This document shows, piece after piece, positions 15,495 to 19,852 of a stretch of DNA of 19,852 bases. Every line of letters begins with the position of its first letter. Positions within the stretch are counted from its first letter, which is position 1. The notes beneath the pieces are model-generated. The model made no database searches. It saw nothing but the letters and a program-made list of their open reading frames with translations, and was not told the DNA's origin. The stretch spans positions 1 through 19,852 of the forward strand of contig JAFADM010000045.1 in assembly GCA_023424865.1 (NCBI GenBank), in the 5' to 3' direction. The DNA is from Bacillota bacterium. GTDB lineage: Bacteria > Bacillota_A > Clostridia > DSM-8532. The translations under genes were made by a program, and so were the position numbers.

Positions 15495-15509
15495 TATAAT
15501 GGATATAAT
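15495..15509 (+). promoter_or_regulatory. Tandem -10 boxes before the SUKH-LRR gene
   Basis: TATAAT occurs twice, at 15495-15500 and 15504-15509, 26-40 bases before the GTG start 15535. Neither has a convincing -35 at 16-18 bases (GATACC and ACAACG at the 17-base positions), so strength and exact start are uncertain. Confidence 0.4.
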
Positions 15510-15534
15510 TTAACAAAGCGAGGTAAAGTGTATC

Positions 15535-17004
15535 GTGAAAACAAAGAACTTTTTAGACGAAATACAAACCTACATACCCGAACTTGATAGCCTCTTGAAC
15601 GCCGGTGTTGAAGAAGTAAAGCTTGGTGAGCTGGAAAGCCGCTTAGGCTGCGTTTTCCCGGAGGATTTCAGAAGTCTTTATCTTTGTCATGACGGTGAAG
15701 GAGATGGGCTGTCCGGTATCATGGCTGGATTTAAATGGATGGATACCCGTTCCCTGCTCCGTGCCTGGGAATCCCTTCAGGAATCGGCTTACAATGTGAT
15801 TTCCCATGAAGACGGTTATATAAAAGACGGCGAGTATAAGAAAGGTTGGATTCCTTTTGCGGAGGACGGGGGAGGTTCCTTTCTGGTTCTGGATCTGGAC
15901 CCTGGCATTAAGGGGAATGCAGGTCAGATTATCACCGCGGACAGGGACTCCGATGTCTCCTATGTGACGGCGAAAAGCTTTTCAGATTTTCTGGATATCA
16001 TTGTTAAAAGCTTAAAAAGCGGTGCCTTAAGTCAGGATGAAGAGATCGAAGAAGAAACGGTTTTTGTTTGGGCTAACGGCCATTTCTTTGACGATGTTCT
16101 TACCTTATCCGGCACTCAGACATCCTCCGGAGCGATAAAGCTCGACGCCTTCTGGACGGAGTACTATGGGGATGAGGCCGTTAACGGCTATATAACGGAA
16201 AAGGCTTTAGCCAAGCAAAGAATGGTCTTTATTCGAAACGAAATGGCCAAAAAGCACGGGGCTATATCCCTTGAACTTCTCAAAAAAATGGTCAATCTTA
16301 AGGAGTTAATCCTTCACGCACAGAAGGTGGAAAGCTTTCAGCCCCTTGAAGAGCTTTCAAGCCTGACTAAATTTGTAACCGGAAGCGCTGCCTTTAAATT
16401 GTCGGATGTGGAGTACCTGGCCAAGCTTAAAAACCTTAAATGCCTTCATTTATGCGAATTAAGCCTGGAGGATATCAGCTGCTTCCAAAATATTACATCG
16501 TTGAAAAGCCTGTTTTTATATAAAACCACCATAAAGAATTTAGCCTCAATCGGAAATCTTAAAAATATAACAGAGCTTGAGCTGGATAAAATGGAGGCAG
16601 GCGATTTGTCCTATCTTACCGGACTGATTAAATTAACCTCTCTGAACCTTGAGCGAATTAAGCTTCCGAATCTGAAATTTCTGAAGGATCTTAAAAAGCT
16701 GACCGTCTTTTCCACGGACACCAAGGCAGAGGATGCCTCCGATGAGGAAATTCTCCACAGCCTGAAGAAATTAAAGGAGTTAAACTATCCTGTAAGCGAT
16801 TTAAGCATACTGAAAAGCTGCCCCAAGCTCACCTGTCTGACTATTGACACCGAAAAGATAAAGGATATGAAGCCTTTTGCCGATGCCAACATTACTTCGG
16901 TAACGCTTTACAATATCAAGTCCGATGAAGAGGCGAGACAGCTTGCTGAAGATATTCGTCGTTACCATTTCCTGCAGGCATACAGCTGGCGATCACCCAA
17001 CTAA
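15535..17004 (+). CDS. SUKH (SMI1/KNR4) domain protein fused to leucine-rich repeats
   Basis: A 489-residue soluble protein with no signal peptide or membrane segment. Residues about 21-155 match the SMI1/KNR4 (SUKH) fold: ELESRLGCVFPEDFRSLYL, HDGEGDG, GWIPFAEDGGGSFLVLDLDP, and TAKSFSDFLDIIV. Residues 175-245 form a linker domain with paired aromatics (FWTEYYGDEAVNG). From about 250 to 465 come roughly nine leucine-rich repeats of 22-24 residues (LKNLKCLHLCELSLEDIS, SLKSLFLYKTTIKNL, LKNITELELDKMEAGDLS, LIKLTSLNLERIKLPNLK). SUKH domains act as immunity partners of bacterial toxins or as protein-binding modules, and LRRs bind proteins, so a protein-interaction or immunity role is inferred. GTG 15535 has GAGGT 10 bases upstream. 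No toxin gene is adjacent. Confidence 0.85.
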   Translation: MKTKNFLDEIQTYIPELDSLLNAGVEEVKLGELESRLGCVFPEDFRSLYLCHDGEGDGLSGIMAGFKWMDTRSLLRAWESLQESAYNVISHEDGYIKDGEYKKGWIPFAEDGGGSFLVLDLDPGIKGNAGQIITADRDSDVSYVTAKSFSDFLDIIVKSLKSGALSQDEEIEEETVFVWANGHFFDDVLTLSGTQTSSGAIKLDAFWTEYYGDEAVNGYITEKALAKQRMVFIRNEMAKKHGAISLELLKKMVNLKELILHAQKVESFQPLEELSSLTKFVTGSAAFKLSDVEYLAKLKNLKCLHLCELSLEDISCFQNITSLKSLFLYKTTIKNLASIGNLKNITELELDKMEAGDLSYLTGLIKLTSLNLERIKLPNLKFLKDLKKLTVFSTDTKAEDASDEEILHSLKKLKELNYPVSDLSILKSCPKLTCLTIDTEKIKDMKPFADANITSVTLYNIKSDEEARQLAEDIRRYHFLQAYSWRSPN

Positions 17005-17021
17005 AAAAGTTCTCAATCAGC

Positions 17022-17132
17022 ATGAGCGAAAAAGGGGCGATTAAGGCTGTACCCTGTTTTTTGTGTGCAGAAGAATGCACGGAATGCAAAGCAAAAAAAC
17101 GCCGAATCTTTATAATGAAGCTCAGGAGGTGA
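17022..17132 (+). CDS. Possible 36-residue Cys-rich small ORF
   Basis: ATG 17022 opens a 36-codon frame ending TGA 17130-17132, with two CxxC pairs spaced as CFLCAEECTEC (Cys12, 15, 19, 22) followed by a basic tail KAKKRRIF. Such pairing could bind zinc or a cluster. Its end overlaps the ribosome site AGGAGGTGA of the next gene, and that gene starts 4 bases later, an arrangement compatible with translational coupling. No good ribosome site precedes ATG 17022, so it may be chance. I know no matching family. Confidence 0.3.
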   Translation: MSEKGAIKAVPCFLCAEECTECKAKKRRIFIMKLRR

Positions 17133-17136
17133 TGAA

Positions 17137-17712
17137 ATGGATTGGCAAAAGGGTATGAATGCTGCTATTGACTACATTGAGGATAATTTGACGGGAACAA
17201 TTGACTTTAATCAGGCAGCCCGGCGCGCAGGCTGCTCAACATGGGAGTTTCAACGCAGGTTTTCCTTCCTTACCGGCATACCCCTGGGGGATTATATCCG
17301 TCAAAGAAAGCTCACACTGGCTGCACGGGACATCCAGACCGGAGGAAGTAAAATTATTGATATTGCCTTAAGCTATGGCTATGAATCTCCGGCGGCTTTT
17401 TCCAGGGCTTTCAGCAAGCAGTTTGGAACAACGCCGGTTGCATCCCGCAGTGTCGGCATTAACCCCGAAGCTTTTCCTAAAATCACCTTTGAATGGACAC
17501 CCTTTCGGGGCTTCCACCTGTTTAGTGGAGAGCCCCAAAAGAGTGTAGCACGCTTTATTATGGTGGAGGGTCTGGATTCCCCTTATCGGCTTGTGAAGGA
17601 AAAGGGCTGGGAACATATCACAGATATTGAGCCTCAGTCATGGGGAGCGAGAGAGTGTGCCGTAACCACGCCCGACGGCTGTATTTTGCGTTTTTTTGAG
17701 TCAACACCCTGA
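17137..17712 (+). CDS. AraC-type HTH regulator with a half VOC/glyoxalase-like C-terminus (chimeric)
   Basis: A 191-residue protein. Residues 5-105 are a full AraC/XylS double HTH (FNQAARRAGCSTWEFQRRF, then IIDIALSYGYESPAAFSRAF, then KQFGTTP). The next piece, LNP-like EAFPKITFEW (111-120), is what normally leads into a GyrI/effector-binding domain in about 290-residue AraC-GyrI regulators. Instead, from about 126 the chain reads like the last beta-alpha-beta-beta-beta half of a VOC/glyoxalase protein: RFIMVEGLDSPYRLVKEKGW, then PQSWGARECAVTTPDGC and LRFFES. The N-terminal VOC half and the GyrI domain are both absent, suggesting an in-frame deletion fusion. ATG 17137 is preceded by AGGAGGTGA. 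DNA binding may persist; ligand sensing is doubtful. Confidence 0.82.
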   Translation: MDWQKGMNAAIDYIEDNLTGTIDFNQAARRAGCSTWEFQRRFSFLTGIPLGDYIRQRKLTLAARDIQTGGSKIIDIALSYGYESPAAFSRAFSKQFGTTPVASRSVGINPEAFPKITFEWTPFRGFHLFSGEPQKSVARFIMVEGLDSPYRLVKEKGWEHITDIEPQSWGARECAVTTPDGCILRFFESTP

Positions 17713-17724
17713 TTAACTGAAAAG

Positions 17725-17756
17725 GGGAAGCAATAACTGAAGGGTTGTTGCTTCCC
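17725..17756 (+). repeat. Strong hairpin abutting the DJ-1 gene ribosome site
   Basis: GGGAAGCAATAAC and GTTGTTGCTTCCC form a 13-bp stem (one G-T pair) with the 6-nt loop TGAAGG. The right arm ends immediately before GGGGAG (17757-17762), the ribosome site of ATG 17770. No T-run follows, so it is more likely a translation- or stability-modulating structure than a terminator. Confidence 0.6.
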
Positions 17757-17769
17757 GGGGAGAATAAAG

Positions 17770-18354
17770 ATGACGATCAATTTTTTATTATTTGACCAGT
17801 TTGAAACTCTGGATGCCTTTGGCCCCGTAGAAATTTTAGGGAAGCCCGAGGGCTGGACTCTCAACTACTACTCCCTTTATGGCGGTACGGTGGTGAGCAC
17901 TCAGAGCGCGCCAATTGTAACCCAAAGCCTTCAAAAGGCTGATCCCGAGGGGGTGCTGGTAATTCCCGGCGGTATGGGCACAAGAAGTCTGGTAAAGGAT
18001 GAGGCTTTTATTGCTGCCCTTAAGGAGGCTGCCGCTAAGTCCGCCTATTGCCTTACCATCTGTACAGGCTCGGCTTTGCTTGCCAGGACCGGCCTTATAA
18101 CCGGCAAACGAGCCACAACAAACAAAAGAGCCTTTGACTGGGTTGTTTCGGTAAATCCTGAGGTTCTATGGGTTAAGCGGGCCAGATGGGTGGCTGACGG
18201 GAAGTACTATACCTCCTCGGGGGTGTCGGCGGGCATGGATATGGCATTAGGCTTTATAAGAGATCTTTTAGGGGAACCCAAGGCTTGTGACATAGCTGAC
18301 AAAATCGAATACACCTGGCACTCGGATTGCAATGAGGACCCTTTCGCAGGATAA
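17770..18354 (+). CDS. DJ-1/PfpI family protein
   Basis: A 194-residue single-domain protein of the DJ-1/PfpI superfamily. Glu21 (AFGPVEILG) and Cys98 in the nucleophile elbow (LTICTGSALLA) form the usual acidic-Cys pair. VLVIPGGMGTR and TGLITGKRATTNK are standard family segments, and SSGVSAGMDMAL is the motif typical of the AraC-linked and isonitrile-hydratase-like subgroup. ATG 17770 follows GGGGAG by 7 bases. It lies 57 bases after the AraC-type gene with a strong hairpin between, and its stop is 4 bases from the convergent XRE gene stop. Members act as deglycase- or hydratase-type enzymes or as sensor domains; which applies here is not shown. Confidence 0.9.
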   Translation: MTINFLLFDQFETLDAFGPVEILGKPEGWTLNYYSLYGGTVVSTQSAPIVTQSLQKADPEGVLVIPGGMGTRSLVKDEAFIAALKEAAAKSAYCLTICTGSALLARTGLITGKRATTNKRAFDWVVSVNPEVLWVKRARWVADGKYYTSSGVSAGMDMALGFIRDLLGEPKACDIADKIEYTWHSDCNEDPFAG

Positions 18355-18358
18355 GGCA

Positions 18359-19432
18359 TCAGAGCGCTTCTTCCGCTTCAAGTAAGGCAAGGGCTGTTTT
18401 ATATTCCTCCATATGCCGGATGCTGTCAAAGCTTGTGTCGCTTTTAAGGCTATCCAGTATTGTTTTGCGCATAAACTTCAAGGTTGCACTCACTTGAGAA
18501 GCACTCATGGGCATTTCATAAAAAAGCTTCCGGCCCCATGGCTTCATCTCACCGGTATAAGAACGGGCAAATTGCAGAAAGCTTCCGGCTGCTGCTTCCG
18601 GATTGTTTTCACGCAGGTAAACTTCCGCGAACAGTATGTCGCTCATAGCATAGGGATAATCCATTAAATGGGCCAGATCCTTGTGAAGCTGGCAAAGCTC
18701 CAGAGCGTCGGAGGTTACTGGTGTATAGCTTTGAGACATAAGTTTGGATAAGCAGTTTAGAGCCTTTTGAAGGGACAGATAGAGCTGGGTTTGTATAATG
18801 AGCCGGGCTTTTTTCATGTCACCCTGACGTTCATAAAGAACAGCTTGCAAAAAGTGCTTTTCAGGGGCATTGTCCGGTATGCTTTCCAGAAGCTCTTGCG
18901 CCCGTTGGAGAGCATCGTCCTCCAGGCACAGTCCGGCCAAAAGATAGGCGGCTTGATGAACCAGGGCAGCTTCCCCGCTTTTTATTACCTCTTCAAGTAG
19001 CTCTTTGGATTTTTGCCGGTTTGTTAGCCGAAGCTCATCGCTTTGTCCCGGCAGCCCCGCCAGGATAGAAGCCATTTGAAGCTGGAGCCCCGGATTTTCC
19101 GGATAGGTGCAAAGTATCTGGTGCATACGTGCAAGAGCCGTTTCTCCGTCCTTTTCACGGTAAAGTGCGGCTACCTCTGTCGCAAAGGCAGCTGCCTGCA
19201 TATCCGTAAGCTTCGGGGTAAAGCTTAAAAGCGTATCCACATTGGTGCCCAAGGCTCTGGCTATAGGAGCAAGGAGTGTAATGTCCGGGTAGCTGGCCTG
19301 GGTTTCCCATTTACTGACAGCCGGAGTGGAAACGCCTACAGCATTGGCCAGCTGCTCCTGTGTCAGGCCTTTTTGCTTACGCAGACTGGCAATGGTTGTT
19401 CCGATTTGTATGGTTTCAGGTTTTAATTCCAT
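18359..19432 (-). CDS. XRE-family HTH regulator with TPR-like C-terminus
   Basis: A 357-residue protein. Residues about 7-65 form an XRE/Cro HTH (IASLRKQKGLTQEQLANAVG, then VSTPAVSKWETQASYPDITL, then ARALGTNVDTLL). The remaining 290 residues are almost all helical, with repeated paired-helix patterns (AALYREKDGETALARMHQIL, LLEEVIKSGEAALVHQAAYL, LQAVLYERQGDMKKARLIIQ) like TPR units. This HTH-plus-helical-repeat layout is common in Bacillota, and in some members the repeats sense peptides or partner proteins. Numerous genomes carry such proteins next to unrelated genes. ATG 19432 has GGAGG 12 bases upstream. Its promoter at 19489-19517 and palindrome 19468-19477 suggest autoregulation. Confidence 0.87.
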   Translation of the reverse strand: MELKPETIQIGTTIASLRKQKGLTQEQLANAVGVSTPAVSKWETQASYPDITLLAPIARALGTNVDTLLSFTPKLTDMQAAAFATEVAALYREKDGETALARMHQILCTYPENPGLQLQMASILAGLPGQSDELRLTNRQKSKELLEEVIKSGEAALVHQAAYLLAGLCLEDDALQRAQELLESIPDNAPEKHFLQAVLYERQGDMKKARLIIQTQLYLSLQKALNCLSKLMSQSYTPVTSDALELCQLHKDLAHLMDYPYAMSDILFAEVYLRENNPEAAAGSFLQFARSYTGEMKPWGRKLFYEMPMSASQVSATLKFMRKTILDSLKSDTSFDSIRHMEEYKTALALLEAEEAL

Positions 19433-19467
19433 TAATTTAACTTTCCTCCGTTTTTGGTTATTCCGGC

Positions 19468-19477
19468 AGAGCGCTCT
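19468..19477 (-). promoter_or_regulatory. Palindrome AGAGCGCTCT in the XRE gene leader
   Basis: A perfect 10-bp palindrome just downstream of the -10 box of the XRE gene, near the expected +1. It is a candidate operator for the XRE protein itself. Short palindromes arise by chance, so this is tentative. Confidence 0.35.
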
Positions 19478-19488
19478 TGCTGATTTAA

Positions 19489-19517
19489 ATTATATGCGCT
19501 TAAGGTTTCTTCGGCAA
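19489..19517 (-). promoter_or_regulatory. Promoter of the XRE regulator gene
   Basis: On the minus strand TTGCCG (plus 19512-19517) and TATAAT (plus 19489-19494) are exactly 17 bases apart, close to the housekeeping sigma consensus. It sits about 57 bases before ATG 19432. Confidence 0.65.
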
Positions 19518-19549
19518 TGGAGGTGAAGTTAAGCAGTGATGCCAATTCA

Positions 19550-19564
19550 TTAACCGATGGTTAA
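19550..19564 (-). repeat. Inverted repeat at the end of the partial gene
   Basis: TTAACC-GAT-GGTTAA is a perfect 6-bp inverted repeat with a 3-base centre, overlapping the stop codon of the partial gene. It could be a protein-binding site or a weak structure; no T-run follows. Confidence 0.3.
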
Positions 19565-19852
19565 TATCAGCCGGGCAACTTTTTCTTCCAGATCATGAAT
19601 TTGCAGAATTAGCTCACAGTAGGGTTTCAGATTTTCTTTGGAGCTAAAAACATCAAAGGCCGAAAAATCCTGGGGTATCATCTGGGCCATTTGCCGTACG
19701 ATGGCTTCCATTTGCCTGTATAAATCGGCTAAATCCGGCCTGCCGTTATCTTCAAAAAAAGCAATGGCGTATTGCCTGTCCAGGTATTGCTTATAATTGC
19801 ACATAACATTGAGATAGGGCTCAAAATTATCCTCCCAGGTATAGGTTAAGAG
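19550..19852 (-). CDS. Unrecognised protein, 3' part (5' end beyond window)
   Basis: The frame is open through the window edge: 16 codons upstream of the first in-frame ATG (19804) read without a stop (LLTYTWEDNFEPYLNV then MCNYKQYL), so ATG 19804 is probably internal and the visible 100 residues are a C-terminal fragment. They are helical and polar, with FFEDNGRPDLADLYRQMEA, IPQDFSAFDVFSS and IHDLEEKVARLILTIG. I do not recognise the family. Stop is TAA (plus 19550-19552), inside the inverted repeat TTAACC-GAT-GGTTAA. It is on the same strand as the XRE gene, 117 bases upstream of it, and the XRE promoter lies between. Confidence 0.65.
   Translation of the reverse strand, partial: LLTYTWEDNFEPYLNVMCNYKQYLDRQYAIAFFEDNGRPDLADLYRQMEAIVRQMAQMIPQDFSAFDVFSSKENLKPYCELILQIHDLEEKVARLILTIG

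Noticed and set aside
17030..17075. Terminator after the SUKH-LRR gene (GGGG...CCCTGTTTTTT)
   Set aside because: Only about three base pairs can form before the T-run, too weak to call.

Overview
The window looks like chromosomal DNA of a low-to-mid GC Gram-positive bacterium (Bacillota, most likely a Clostridia or Paenibacillus-type carbohydrate degrader). Pointers are the strong GGAGG-type ribosome binding sites, an LplB/YtcP-type oligosaccharide importer with no ATPase gene of its own, a DhaS-like TetR regulator, and a large secreted protein with PT-rich linkers. No rRNA, tRNA, CRISPR array, insertion sequence or phage gene was seen. Both ends cut through genes.

Positions 1-5265 (+) hold an import and catabolic cluster: the 3' end of a solute-binding protein gene, a strong intergenic hairpin, two permeases, an MFS transporter and a CocE/NonD (S15-type) serine hydrolase. 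There is no ATPase and no glycosidase in the visible part. A hairpin at 5319-5350 closes the cluster against a convergent membrane-protein gene.

Positions 5349-9658 (-) read leftward as a TetR/AcrR regulator with a near-consensus promoter and an overlapping palindromic operator, an HD-domain phosphohydrolase, a DhaS-like TetR regulator, a terminator, a radical SAM protein with a Cys-rich tail, and a PF06541-type membrane protein.

Positions 10012-13497 (+) encode a 1161-residue secreted protein: signal peptide, four copies of a concanavalin-like beta-sandwich module, two Pro/Thr linkers and a central domain that I recognise only as an uncharacterised secreted type. It is followed by an odd G-poor stretch of degenerate CCATAGCC-like repeats and then a terminator.

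Positions 13859-18354 (+) carry single-gene functions: a class I methyltransferase (TTG start), an APH-like phosphotransferase, a SUKH(SMI1/KNR4)-LRR fusion, a possible 36-codon Cys-rich ORF, an AraC-type regulator whose C-terminus looks like the second half of a VOC/glyoxalase domain, and a DJ-1/PfpI protein. Positions 18359-19852 (-) hold an XRE-HTH/TPR-like regulator with its own promoter and a palindrome, and the 3' part of an unrecognised gene that runs off the window.

The items most worth following up are the central domain of the 1161-residue protein, the AraC-VOC chimera, the SUKH-LRR fusion, and the repeat-rich region 13510-13680. I saw no clear multi-gene novel system such as a defence island; all family calls are by eye.
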